Positions 53,664 to 62,035 of a stretch of DNA of 64,000 bases are shown one piece after another (position 1 is the stretch's first letter; each line of letters begins with the position of its first letter). Under the pieces are notes generated by a model. It searched no databases. It saw only the letters and a program-made list of their open reading frames with translations, and was not told where the DNA came from. The DNA lies in contig JBIIEQ010000001.1 of the NCBI GenBank assembly GCA_044237765.1, positions 62,001 through 126,000 on the forward strand. The letters are read 5' to 3'. The position numbers were made by a program, and so were the translations under genes. Source of the stretch: UBA6136 sp044237765. Lineage in GTDB: Bacteria; Pseudomonadota; Gammaproteobacteria; Methylococcales; Methylococcaceae.

Positions 53664-55163
53664 ATGTTCGAACAAGCCTTCAAGAATATTGACGACGTCC
53701 TCTGGAAGGAGGCGGGCTGTACCACCGAGCTGGATTACACCGAGCAAACCTCCTGGCTGCTGTTTCTGAAATACCTCGACGGTCTGGAACAGGATCGGGC
53801 CATGGAAGCCGAGCTGGAAGGCCGATCCTACAAATATCTGCTGGATGAACCCTACCGATGGGAAAGCTGGGCCGCGCCGAAAGGAGCGGATGGCCGGCTC
53901 GACCACAATCAGGCCATGACCGGCGATGACCTGGTCGAATTTGTTGATCGCCAGCTCTTTCCCTACCTCCGCGAATTTCGTCTCTGGGCCACGGGCCCGA
54001 ACACGCTCGAATACAAGGTTGGTGAAATTTTCAGCGAGATCAAAAACAAGATTCACTCCGGCTACAACCTGCGCGAGATCATCGATCACATCGACGAACT
54101 GCGCTTCCGCTCACAGACCGAAAAGCACGAGCTGTCCCATCTGTACGAAGCCAAGATCAAGAACATGGGCAACGCGGGCCGCAACGGCGGCGAGTATTAC
54201 ACCCCGCGCCCGCTCATCCGGGCGATGGTCCGCGTAGTTCAGCCCCGAATCGGCGAGCGGATTTATGACGGAGCGGTGGGGTCGGCCGGATTTTTATGCG
54301 AAGCGTTTGACTACCTGAAGTCGCGGCCGAGTCTGACCACGGCCGACCTGAAGACGTTGCAGGAGCAGACCTTTTTCGGCAAGGAGAAGAAATCCCTCGC
54401 CTATGTCATCGCCATCATGAACATGATCCTGCATGGCATCGAAGCGCCCAACATTCAGCACACCAATACGCTGGCCGAGAACCTGGCCGATATCCAGGAA
54501 AAGGACCGCATGGATGTCATCCTCGCCAATCCGCCCTTCGGCGGCAAGGAGCGCAAGGAAGTGCAGCAGAACTTCCCGATCCGCACCGGCGAGACCGCGT
54601 TTCTGTTCCTGCAGCACTTCATCAAGAAGCTCAAGGCCGGTGGCCGAGCCGGTGTGGTCATCAAGAATACCTTCCTCTCGAACACAGATAACGCCTCGGT
54701 GTCCTTGCGCAAGCTACTGCTGGAAAGCTGCAACCTGCACACGGTCCTCGACTGCCCCGGCGGCACGTTTCAGGGCGCCGGCGTCAAGACCGTCGTGCTG
54801 TTCTTTGAAAAAGGCAGTCCCACCCGGACGGTCTGGTACTACCAGCTCACTCCTTCGACAAGCTCAGGGCAGGCCCGGAATCTGGGCAAGACCAACCCCC
54901 TCAACGACGCAGACCTCGCCGAGTTTGTCGAGCTGCAAAAGACCTTTGCCGACTCACCCAAAAGCTGGAGCCTGGGTGTTTGTTCCCTGAGCGGAGCCGA
55001 AGGGTACGATTTGTCGGTGAAGAACCCGAATGGCGGCGAGGAAGTCATCCACCGCAGCCCGCAGGCCATCCTGAACGAGATCGCCGCGCTGGATGCAGAG
55101 GCGGCCGCCGTTTTAGGCACCATCGCACACCTGCTGAAAGCCGATAGGGGGAATGTGCCGTGA
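53664..55163 (+). CDS. hsdM: Type I restriction-modification DNA methyltransferase subunit M
   Basis: About 499 residues from ATG 53664; the frame is open from 53586, but homologues begin at MFEQAFKNIDDVLWKEAG. N6-adenine methyltransferase that modifies the recognition site together with HsdS. The helical N-domain is followed by NGGEYYTPRPLIRAM, the SAM motif DGAVGSAGFLCEAF and the catalytic NPPFGG (about nt 54527-54544). In the segment YYQL...RNLGKTNPLND, nine residues TPSTSSGQA replace the usual two or three: this is an in-frame dispersed-repeat insertion. The start of the next gene overlaps the stop (GTGA). Confidence 0.93.
   Translation: MFEQAFKNIDDVLWKEAGCTTELDYTEQTSWLLFLKYLDGLEQDRAMEAELEGRSYKYLLDEPYRWESWAAPKGADGRLDHNQAMTGDDLVEFVDRQLFPYLREFRLWATGPNTLEYKVGEIFSEIKNKIHSGYNLREIIDHIDELRFRSQTEKHELSHLYEAKIKNMGNAGRNGGEYYTPRPLIRAMVRVVQPRIGERIYDGAVGSAGFLCEAFDYLKSRPSLTTADLKTLQEQTFFGKEKKSLAYVIAIMNMILHGIEAPNIQHTNTLAENLADIQEKDRMDVILANPPFGGKERKEVQQNFPIRTGETAFLFLQHFIKKLKAGGRAGVVIKNTFLSNTDNASVSLRKLLLESCNLHTVLDCPGGTFQGAGVKTVVLFFEKGSPTRTVWYYQLTPSTSSGQARNLGKTNPLNDADLAEFVELQKTFADSPKSWSLGVCSLSGAEGYDLSVKNPNGGEEVIHRSPQAILNEIAALDAEAAAVLGTIAHLLKADRGNVP
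54849..54875 (+). repeat. Dispersed repeat inserted in hsdM
   Basis: ACTCCTTCGACAAGCTCAGG and the bases after it match the CTTCGACxxGCTCAGGACGAACGG element that recurs in the array at 56.3-57.5 kb. It adds about six codons net and keeps the hsdM frame open. Confidence 0.75.
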
Positions 55164-55579
55164 CCCAGGACATTCGCTGGAAGCAACGCTTCGATAACTA
55201 CAGCAAGGCCTTTCTTGAATTCAAGGAAGGCATCGACCTCGCCCATGAGCGGCCACTCTCCAAGCTTGAAAAACAAGGCGTCATTCAGGGGTTTGAATAC
55301 ACCCATGAACTGGCCTGGAATGTTCTCAAGGATTACTTGGAGTATCAGGGAATTGTGGGTTTGATCGGTTCCAGGGATACAACGCGCGAAGCCTTCAAGC
55401 GCGGCCTTATTGGCGACGGCGAGACCTGGATGGAAATGATCAAGTCACGGAATCTGACGTCCCATGCCTACGATCAGGCCACGGTGGAAAAAATCCTTGC
55501 GGCGATCCTGTCCCGTTATTGTGCCGAATTCCAGAAACTGCACGGCGAATTTGCCGGCCGCCAGCAGCAGGAATCCTGA
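55160..55579 (+). CDS. HEPN-type nucleotidyltransferase-substrate-binding protein (toxin of HEPN/MNT pair)
   Basis: 139 residues of the HI0074 family: four-helix HEPN fold with the catalytic R-x4-H motif at 97-102 (SRNLTSHAY). HEPN proteins are RNases; paired with a minimal nucleotidyltransferase they form a toxin-antitoxin module in which the transferase modifies and silences the HEPN protein. The GTG start overlaps the hsdM stop by 4 bp and the stop overlaps the next ATG (TGATG), so all three are coupled. Confidence 0.88.
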   Translation: MTQDIRWKQRFDNYSKAFLEFKEGIDLAHERPLSKLEKQGVIQGFEYTHELAWNVLKDYLEYQGIVGLIGSRDTTREAFKRGLIGDGETWMEMIKSRNLTSHAYDQATVEKILAAILSRYCAEFQKLHGEFAGRQQQES

Positions 55580-55911
55580 TGGAATTCGGGCTCTCGGATA
55601 AAACCTGCACCACCGTCCGTCAGATTCTCGCGGCGTATCCGCAGATCGAAAAGGCCGTGCTCTTCGGCTCGCGCGCCAAGGGCAGCTACAAGAACGGCTC
55701 GGACATTGACCTCACCTTGTACGGCCCGGCGCTGGATCATCGGCTGCTGATGGCGGTGGGTTCTGCGCTGGACGACTCGGATATTCCCTACACCGTCGAT
55801 TTATCGGTGTTTGAACAAATTGAAAACTCGGCCTTGCGTGAGCATATCGAGCGGGTGGGGGTGGTTTTTTATGAGTGTGGGGTAATGGCAAAGAACGGGG
55901 CAGTGCTATGA
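55579..55911 (+). CDS. MNT-type minimal nucleotidyltransferase (antitoxin of HEPN/MNT pair)
   Basis: 110 residues from ATG 55579. Nucleotidyltransferase motif LFGSRAKGSYKNGSDIDLTL: GS at 30-31 and the metal-binding D42 and D44. Such proteins adenylylate their HEPN partner. Shares one base with the HEPN gene stop. Located inside the type I restriction locus. Confidence 0.88.
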   Translation: MEFGLSDKTCTTVRQILAAYPQIEKAVLFGSRAKGSYKNGSDIDLTLYGPALDHRLLMAVGSALDDSDIPYTVDLSVFEQIENSALREHIERVGVVFYECGVMAKNGAVL

Positions 55912-55965
55912 GCAACCAGACTCCTGCATCGCTCCCGTCGAAGGGCAATTTTTAGAAGTCCCCTC

Positions 55966-56463
55966 ATGTCTTTCTGGGTCTACATCCTCCGCTGTGCCGA
56001 CAACAGCTACTACACCGGCCACACCGATAACCTCGAAAAACGTATCGGCGAACATGAAACAGGCGCCATCCCCAGTTGCTATACCTTCAGTCGCCGTCCC
56101 CTGGAGCTGGTGTTTTCCCAGAACTGCGCCACACGCGAAGAAGCCCTCGCTGCCGAACGGCAGATCAAAGGCTGGAGCAGAAAAAAGAAGGAAGCCATGA
56201 TGCGAGCTGACTGGGCAGAGGTGTCGCGCCTTGCTAAACAGCGAACCCGCTGTGCCACGGCAAATTCCGAGTTGGTCGAGGAGTATATTGTCCCCAGCCC
56301 AACCCCAACCGTTCGCCCTGAGCGCGTCGAAGGGCGGAACGTGGCAGAGGGCAGGCCTTCAGAACAAAACGGCGATCAATTCATGCCGACTCAAGCTGTC
56401 CGGGCCGTTCCCGTTCATCCTTCGACGAGCTCAGGACGAACGGAAGGTGGGGTGGAAAAATGA
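55966..56463 (+). CDS. GIY-YIG nuclease-domain protein with repeat-derived C-terminal tail
   Basis: 165 residues. Residues 1-90 are a GIY-YIG endonuclease-like domain of the YhbQ/UPF0213 type: VYILRCADNSYYTGHTDNL (the GIY-YIG positions read VYI and YTG), the Arg in EKRIGEHETG, and the ER-QIKGWSRKKKEAMM helix. Normal members stop near here. The remaining ~70 residues are encoded by the dispersed-repeat block (56.29-56.46 kb; VRPERVEGRNVAEG...) and are not a real domain. The stop overlaps the first repeat ORF by ATGA. Confidence 0.82.
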   Translation: MSFWVYILRCADNSYYTGHTDNLEKRIGEHETGAIPSCYTFSRRPLELVFSQNCATREEALAAERQIKGWSRKKKEAMMRADWAEVSRLAKQRTRCATANSELVEEYIVPSPTPTVRPERVEGRNVAEGRPSEQNGDQFMPTQAVRAVPVHPSTSSGRTEGGVEK

Positions 56464-56822
56464 ATGCTGTATGGCAGATGCAGATTCTGAGTAAGGTCGG
56501 TGCCTTTCTGACAGGCGGCACTCCACTGGAAGACAATCCGGCCTATCCTGACGCAATCCCAGCCACACATTCTGGGCCAAGAGCTTTGCAAATTACCCAA
56601 GAGCTTGATGCACGAAATAAACCCAGCCTCATCACGCCAAACCCCACGAGGCCCGAACCCACCCCAACCGTTCGCCCTGAGCGCGTCGAAGGGCGGAACG
56701 TGGCAGAGGGCAGGCCTTCAGGAGATCACGGCGATCAATCCACGCCAAGTCAAGCTGTCCGGGCCGTTCCCGTTTATCCTTCGACGTGCTCAGGACGAAC
56801 GGAAGGTGGGGTGGAAAAATGA
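56460..56822 (+). CDS. Repeat-unit ORF 1 (HsdS-leader-like fragment)
   Basis: 120 residues. The N-terminal ~25 residues (MNAVWQMQILSKVGAFLTGG) resemble the start of an HsdS target-recognition domain (W-x-x-x-x-LGE-V-x-x-G-x-TP). The rest is repeat-derived and low in structure. ATG overlaps the upstream stop. Whether it is translated to a useful product is doubtful; it may be a decayed hsdS fragment kept open by chance or selection. Confidence 0.45.
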   Translation: MNAVWQMQILSKVGAFLTGGTPLEDNPAYPDAIPATHSGPRALQITQELDARNKPSLITPNPTRPEPTPTVRPERVEGRNVAEGRPSGDHGDQSTPSQAVRAVPVYPSTCSGRTEGGVEK

Positions 56823-57196
56823 ATGCTGTATGGCAGACGAAGATTCTGGGCGAGGTCGGTGAGTTCCTGACAGGCCACACTCCACCGAAAGATAATCTGG
56901 CCTACCCTGAAGCAATCACAACCACACATTCTGGGCCAAGAGCTTTGCAAATTACCCAAGAGCTTGATGCACGAAATAAACCCAGCCTCATCACGCCGAA
57001 CCCCACAAAGCCCGAATCCACCCCAACCGTTCGCCCTGAGCGCGTCGAAGGGCGGAACGTGGCAGAGGGCAGGCCTTCAGGAGATCACGGCGATCAATCC
57101 ACGCAAAGTCAAGCTGTCCGGGCCGTTCCCGTTCATCCTTCGATCATTCGACAGGCTCATGATTCAGAACGAACGGAAGATGAGGTGGCAAGGTGA
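56819..57196 (+). CDS. Repeat-unit ORF 2 (HsdS-leader-like fragment)
   Basis: 125 residues, highly similar to ORF 1 (starts MNAVWQTKILGEVGEFLTGH). Its ATG overlaps the ORF 1 stop in ATGA. The distal repeat has an extra segment (PSIIRQAHDSERTEDEV), so the unit is 15 bp longer than its neighbour but still in frame. Confidence 0.45.
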   Translation: MNAVWQTKILGEVGEFLTGHTPPKDNLAYPEAITTTHSGPRALQITQELDARNKPSLITPNPTKPESTPTVRPERVEGRNVAEGRPSGDHGDQSTQSQAVRAVPVHPSIIRQAHDSERTEDEVAR

Positions 57197-57549
57197 AGGC
57201 GGGTTGGCAGATGAGAACCTTGGGCGAAGCTTGCGATGTTGTAGGCGGGAGAACTCCATCACAGGACAATTCGGCCTATCCTGAAGCAATCACAACCACA
57301 CATTCTGGGCCAAGAGCTTTGCAAATTACCCAAGAGCTTGATGCAAGAAATAAACCCAGCCTCATCACGCCGAACCCCACAAAGCCCAAAGCTACCCCAA
57401 CCGTTCGCCCTGAGCACGTCGAAGGGCGGAACGTGGCGGAGGGCAGGCTTTCAGAACAAAACGGCGATCAATCCACGCCAACTCAAGCTGTCCGGGCCGT
57501 TCCCGTTCATCCTTCGACGCGCTCAGGACGAACGGACTGGAGGGGGTGA
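57193..57549 (+). CDS. Repeat-unit ORF 3 (HsdS-leader-like fragment)
   Basis: 118 residues, GTG start overlapping the ORF 2 stop. Its first residues (VKAGWQMRTLGEACDVVGGR, then TPSQ) are the closest of the three to a true HsdS start. The stop overlaps the GTG/ATG of the intact hsdS. Confidence 0.45.
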   Translation: MKAGWQMRTLGEACDVVGGRTPSQDNSAYPEAITTTHSGPRALQITQELDARNKPSLITPNPTKPKATPTVRPEHVEGRNVAEGRLSEQNGDQSTPTQAVRAVPVHPSTRSGRTDWRG

Positions 57550-58721
57550 TGAATAAAGCTAGCTGGCCAATGAAATCGCTCGGCGAAGTTCTGCAAAAAA
57601 CTGAGACGGTTAATCCGCACCAATCGCCGGAAGTTGAGTTTGAGTACATCGACGTTTCGAGCGTTTCAAATGTGACATTTCAGATTGAGTCAACACAATG
57701 CATCAAGGGGAAAGACGCACCAAGCAGGGCGCGGAAGCTCGTAAGGATGAATGACGTTCTTTTTGCGACGATTCGACCCACACTACAACGAATAGCTGTC
57801 GTGCCAGAACATCTCGACAAGCAGGTCTGTAGCACAGCTTATTCTGTCCTTCGGCCAAAGCCGGAAATTGACCATATATTCTTGTTCTATTGGCTGTTTT
57901 CAGAATATTTCATCACTCAGATGGAGTGTCTTCAAAAGGGCGCTAGCTATCCTGCCGTCACAGATGGGGAAGTAAAGGCACTAGTAATACCCGTTCCCCC
58001 TCTACCCGACCAACGCCGCATCGTCGCCATCCTCGACGAAGCCTTCGCTGGCATCGCCACCGCCAAGGCCAACGCCGAAAAGAACCTACAAAACGCCCGC
58101 GCCTTGTTTGAAAGCCACCTGCAATCCGTTTTCACGGAGCGGGGTGAGGGGTGGATCAAGAAGCCACTTGGGGAAATCGGCAAGGTCTGTATGTGCAAGA
58201 GAATCCTCAAGGAGCAAACGACGTCCAAGGGGGATATTCCGTTCTACAAGATTGGAACCTTCGGCAAAGAAGCGGATGCATTTATTCCAATCGAGATTTA
58301 TAGCGAATTCAGAAAGAAATATTCCTTCCCAAATAAAGGGGACGTGCTGATTTCGGCGGCGGGGACTATTGGCCGGCGTGTCGTATATGACGGCGAAGAT
58401 GCGTATTTTCAGGACTCAAATATAGTTTGGATTGCGAACGATCAAACGCAAATCCTGAACCATTACCTCTATCACTTCTTTGGCGCATGTGAATGGAACT
58501 CAACTCGGGGGGCAACTATTTCCAGACTATACAACGACAACTTAAGGCAAATAGTGGCTGTATTTCCGAAGTCGCATCACGAACAGCGTCGCATCGCTGC
58601 CCAACTAGATGACCTTATTCAAGAGACTCAACGCTTGGAATCCCTCTACCAGCAAAAGCTCATGGTGGTGGACGAGTTGAAGAAATCACTGCTGCACCAG
58701 GCATTTTCCGGGGCGCTGTAA
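57546..58721 (+). CDS. hsdS: Type I restriction-modification specificity subunit S
   Basis: 391 residues from GTG 57546 (or ATG 57549, the next codon). Two target-recognition domains: residues ~5-165 and ~200-355, each followed by a conserved helical spacer (PPLPDQRRIVAILDEAFAGI and SHHEQRRIAAQLDDLIQETQ). It directs HsdM and HsdR to a bipartite DNA site. Full length and intact, so the system should be specific. It is translationally coupled to the repeat-unit ORFs upstream. Confidence 0.93.
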   Translation: MMNKASWPMKSLGEVLQKTETVNPHQSPEVEFEYIDVSSVSNVTFQIESTQCIKGKDAPSRARKLVRMNDVLFATIRPTLQRIAVVPEHLDKQVCSTAYSVLRPKPEIDHIFLFYWLFSEYFITQMECLQKGASYPAVTDGEVKALVIPVPPLPDQRRIVAILDEAFAGIATAKANAEKNLQNARALFESHLQSVFTERGEGWIKKPLGEIGKVCMCKRILKEQTTSKGDIPFYKIGTFGKEADAFIPIEIYSEFRKKYSFPNKGDVLISAAGTIGRRVVYDGEDAYFQDSNIVWIANDQTQILNHYLYHFFGACEWNSTRGATISRLYNDNLRQIVAVFPKSHHEQRRIAAQLDDLIQETQRLESLYQQKLMVVDELKKSLLHQAFSGAL

Positions 58722-58856
58722 GTCGGCATTCACATCCCACCCGCGCTGGTTGTGCAGGTCGGCCAAGGAATGCTACCGCCTGAATCGTTCGATTTGATCG
58801 ATTCGCGCGATTTTTCTATAGTGTGTTGACCGTTTCAACCCGCCGAGGAGTTTGCC

Positions 58857-59108
58857 ATGCTGACCATGACCGCCAACGAAGCCAAGACACACTTTGGCCA
58901 ATTGCTCGACAAGGCACAGCGTCAGCCCGTGCAGGTGACGCGCCATGACCGCGTGGTCGGCGTCATGGTCAGCGCCGAGGATTACGAGGCGATGCGGCGG
59001 TATTACGCCGAGCAGCTAACCCAATCGATGGATGCCATGGGCAAAGAAGCGGAGCGCAATGGCTTGACACCGGAGATTTTGGAGCAGTTGCTGGCCGATG
59101 AAAGTTGA
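58857..59108 (+). CDS. Phd/YefM-family antitoxin
   Basis: 83 residues. Begins MTANEAKTHFGQLLDKAQ and has VTRHDRVVGVMVSAEDYEAM, the Phd/YefM DNA-binding dimer fold that represses its own operon; the C-terminal helix should cover the toxin. Overlaps the PIN gene by 11 bp. A 135-bp gap after hsdS likely carries its promoter. Confidence 0.92.
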   Translation: MLTMTANEAKTHFGQLLDKAQRQPVQVTRHDRVVGVMVSAEDYEAMRRYYAEQLTQSMDAMGKEAERNGLTPEILEQLLADES

Positions 59109-59547
59109 GCCATACCAGCCGGTCGTCATTGATACCAACGTATGGCTCAGCGCTGCGATTACCCGTAACGGCACGGCTAGCTTACTGTGTGCCTTGCTGT
59201 TCGAGCGACATTGCCAGCCCGCTTTCTCGCAAAGCACGTTTGATGAACTGGCCTCGCGCTTGTTCTTGCCAAAGTTTGACCGCTTTCTTGGCATGGATAC
59301 TCGTCGGCGGTTCCTTGCCAACGCCAGAGACAGCGCTCACTGGTGCAACTTGCCCGTTCCCTTGGCCGCTCAAATCGGGTGCCGCGACCCGGACGACGAT
59401 AAGTTCATCGCCTTGGCTCTGGCCGTTCAGGCAACGCGCTTTATCACGGGCGACGATGATCTGCTCTGCCTCGACCCACTGGGCGAGTTGCGCATCCTGA
59501 CTCCACGTCAGGCACTGGATGAACTGAAAGCCGGCTTGACCTCATGA
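59098..59547 (+). CDS. PIN-domain toxin (putative ribonuclease)
   Basis: 149 residues. PIN-fold acidic residues are present: D12 in VVIDTNVWLSA, Glu in STFDELASRL, Asp in CRDPDDDKFIALAL and Asp in ITGDDDLL. Such toxins cleave RNA with Mg2+ and are neutralised by the Phd partner encoded upstream. Its stop overlaps the hsdR start (ATGA), tying the toxin-antitoxin pair to the restriction operon. Confidence 0.9.
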   Translation: MKVEPYQPVVIDTNVWLSAAITRNGTASLLCALLFERHCQPAFSQSTFDELASRLFLPKFDRFLGMDTRRRFLANARDSAHWCNLPVPLAAQIGCRDPDDDKFIALALAVQATRFITGDDDLLCLDPLGELRILTPRQALDELKAGLTS

Positions 59548-61952
59548 ATGAAGCCGAAACCTGGGCCGAACTGATCGACCCGCTGCTGGTGGCGGCGGGC
59601 TGGGGCGTGGTACCGGGCAGTCGTATTCGGCGCGAATATCCGATCACGCTGGGACGACTGGAAGGCGCCGGCAAGCGCGGCACGGCGTTGACGGCGGATT
59701 ACGTGCTGGAATTCCGCAACACCAAGCTGGCCACGCTGGAAGCCAAGGCCGAGGATAAGCCGCTGTCCGAAGGGGTGGGTCAGGCCAAGGGCTATGCACA
59801 CAAGCTGGCGCTGCGATTCTGTTATGCCAGCAATGGTCGTGGCTTTTATGCGATCGACCGGGAGACAGGCGAGGAGGGCGAAATCGCGGACTTTCCCTCC
59901 CCGCAGGAACTCTGGGACCGGCTGTATGCAACGCCGAATGCCTGGCGTGACCGCTTCGCTGCGGTCCCGTTCGAGGATCGGGGTGGCAGCTTTCAGGGGC
60001 GCTATTACCATGATATCGCAGTGGAGCGAGTGCTGGCGGCGCTGGCGGACGGCCGCGACCGGATTCTGCTGACGCTGGCGACCGGCACTGGCAAGACCTT
60101 CATCGCCTTCCAGATCGCCTGGAAGCTGTTTCAGAGCCGCTGGAATCTCGCCGACCGGACCTCAGACAAGCTTGGGCTGAACGAGGCGCCGACCCGAAGG
60201 CCCCGTATCCTGTTCCTGGCCGATCGCAATAATCTGGCGGATCAGGCGATTCGCGACTTTTCCGCGTTTGCCGACGATGCCCTGGTGCGCATCGATCCGG
60301 AGTCGATTCGCAAAACGGGCAGGGTGCCGAAGAACGGTAGTGTCTTCTTCACCATATTCCAGACTTTCATGACCGGCCCGGAGAAGGATGGCCATCCGTC
60401 GCCGTGTTTCGGCGAGTATCCGCCGGATTTCTTTGATTTCATCATCATCGATGAATGCCATCGCGGCGGGGCCAACGATGAAAGCACCTGGCGCGGCATC
60501 CTCGAGTATTTCTCGCCGGCCGTGCAGCTCGGGCTGACCGCGACGCCCAAACGCAAGGACAACGCGGACACCTATGCGTATTTCGGCGAGCCGGTATTCA
60601 CCTATTCGCTGAAGGACGGCATCAATGACGGCTTTCTGACGCCGTTCCGGGTCAAGCAGATTGCGACGACGCTGGACGAGTACGTCTACACCTCGGACGA
60701 CACGCTGGTGGAAGGCGAGATCGAGGCGGGCAAGCGTTACGAGGAGAAGGATTTCAACCGCATCATCGAGATTCGCGAGCGGGAACGAAAGCGCGTCGAG
60801 ATTCTGCTCAGGGAGATTGACCCCAACGAGAAGACGCTGGTGTTCTGCGCCAACCAGACGCATGCGCTGGTCATCCGCGATCTGATCAATCAGATGAAGG
60901 TCAGCAAGGACCCGGATTACTGCCATCGCGTGACCGCCGATGACGGCCAATTGGGCGAGCAATGGCTGCGCACCTTTCAGGATAACGAGAAAACGATTCC
61001 GACCATTCTGACGACGTCGCAAAAGCAGTCCACCGGCGTCAATGCCCGAAACGTGCGCAACATCGTGCTGTTGCGGCCGGTCAATTCAATGATCGAATTC
61101 AAGCAGATCATCGGTCGCGGCACCCGGCTGTTCGACGGCAAGGATTACTTCACGATCTACGATTTCGTGAAGGCGCACCACCATTTCAGTGACCCGGAAT
61201 GGGATGGCGAACCGCTGGAACCCCCCGTCTGCAAGGGATGCGGACAACAGCCCTGCACCTGCATCAAGGAGCCGCCGCCGCGCTGCTATGTGTGCGGCCA
61301 ATCGCCGTGTGCCTGCCCGCAGGAACCTTGTCCGAAATGTGGCCAGCGGCCCTGCGTCTGCAGGAAGAAAGCTCAGGTGAAACTGGCGGATGGCAAGGCG
61401 CGCACCATCCAGCACATGATGGCCACGACCTTCTGGCATCCGGATGGCACGCCGATGTCCGCTGCCCAGTTTCTGGAGGCGCTGTTTGGCCGGTTGCCGG
61501 AGTTCTTCAGGGATGAAGCCGAGTTGCGGACCTTGTGGAGCGTGCCGGATACCCGCCGCGCTCTACTCGATGCCCTGGCAGAAAAGGGTTTCGGCAAGGA
61601 TCAGTTGGCTGAGATTCAGAAGATCATCGACGCGGAGAAGAGCGATCTTTTCGATGTGCTGGCCTACGTGGCCTATGCCCTGCCGCCCCTGACTCGGGAG
61701 GATCGGGCCGCCAAGGCCAAGGTGATCATCAGTACCCACTTCAATTCCAGGCAGCAGGTCTTCCTGGATTTCGTCTTGTCGCACTATGTCAGCGAGGGCG
61801 TGGAAGAGCTGGACCCCGCCAAGCTCAGCCCCTTGCTCAAGCTCAGATATCGCGACTCGATCGCCGATGCCGTGGCGGACCTCGGCAAGCCCGATGAGAT
61901 TGGTCGGGTGTTCAGCGGGTTTCAGCGCTATTTGTATGATGCCGTTGCCTGA
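59544..61952 (+). CDS. hsdR: Type I restriction endonuclease subunit R (EcoEI-like)
   Basis: 802 residues. PD-(D/E)xK nuclease at the N-terminus (D52, E66-A-K68), then the translocase motor: Walker A TLATGTGKTFIAF (residue ~177), DECH box (303-306), SAT-like LTATPKRK and the VI-type TTSQKQSTGVN...IGRGTRL. Residues 563-610 contain three tandem CxxCGQxPCxC repeats, twelve Cys in all, before the EcoEI-R-type C-terminal domain. It cuts unmodified DNA after ATP-driven translocation, in complex with HsdM and HsdS. Confidence 0.94.
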   Translation: MNEAETWAELIDPLLVAAGWGVVPGSRIRREYPITLGRLEGAGKRGTALTADYVLEFRNTKLATLEAKAEDKPLSEGVGQAKGYAHKLALRFCYASNGRGFYAIDRETGEEGEIADFPSPQELWDRLYATPNAWRDRFAAVPFEDRGGSFQGRYYHDIAVERVLAALADGRDRILLTLATGTGKTFIAFQIAWKLFQSRWNLADRTSDKLGLNEAPTRRPRILFLADRNNLADQAIRDFSAFADDALVRIDPESIRKTGRVPKNGSVFFTIFQTFMTGPEKDGHPSPCFGEYPPDFFDFIIIDECHRGGANDESTWRGILEYFSPAVQLGLTATPKRKDNADTYAYFGEPVFTYSLKDGINDGFLTPFRVKQIATTLDEYVYTSDDTLVEGEIEAGKRYEEKDFNRIIEIRERERKRVEILLREIDPNEKTLVFCANQTHALVIRDLINQMKVSKDPDYCHRVTADDGQLGEQWLRTFQDNEKTIPTILTTSQKQSTGVNARNVRNIVLLRPVNSMIEFKQIIGRGTRLFDGKDYFTIYDFVKAHHHFSDPEWDGEPLEPPVCKGCGQQPCTCIKEPPPRCYVCGQSPCACPQEPCPKCGQRPCVCRKKAQVKLADGKARTIQHMMATTFWHPDGTPMSAAQFLEALFGRLPEFFRDEAELRTLWSVPDTRRALLDALAEKGFGKDQLAEIQKIIDAEKSDLFDVLAYVAYALPPLTREDRAAKAKVIISTHFNSRQQVFLDFVLSHYVSEGVEELDPAKLSPLLKLRYRDSIADAVADLGKPDEIGRVFSGFQRYLYDAVA

Positions 61953-62035
61953 CGGTCTGTTGGGCGCGGTGTGCCCCGCGTCCGTGATTCCTGACTTTTT
62001 TCACCTCGATGAGTAGCCAAAACGGAGTTCAAACC

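Larger units (their letters stand above)
56300..57545 (+). repeat. Tandem array: one partial and three full ~360-bp units
   Basis: Units begin at 56460, 56819 and 57193, with lengths 359, 374 and 353 bp; the last ~160 bp of a unit also precede them inside the GIY-YIG gene. Each unit has an HsdS-like start, a unique central segment containing CATTCTGGGCCAAGAGC (nt 56569, 56928, 57302), then two copies of one dispersed repeat in opposite orientation: CCGTTCGCCCTGAGCG and, about 90 bp on, CCTTCGAC-n-GCTCAGGACGAACGG. The unit at 57193's upstream repeat is altered by a short insertion near 57145-57165. Confidence 0.85.

Noticed and set aside
56300..57545. Array considered as CRISPR
   Set aside because: Units are ~360 bp and nearly identical throughout, with no short repeat/unique-spacer pattern and no cas genes.
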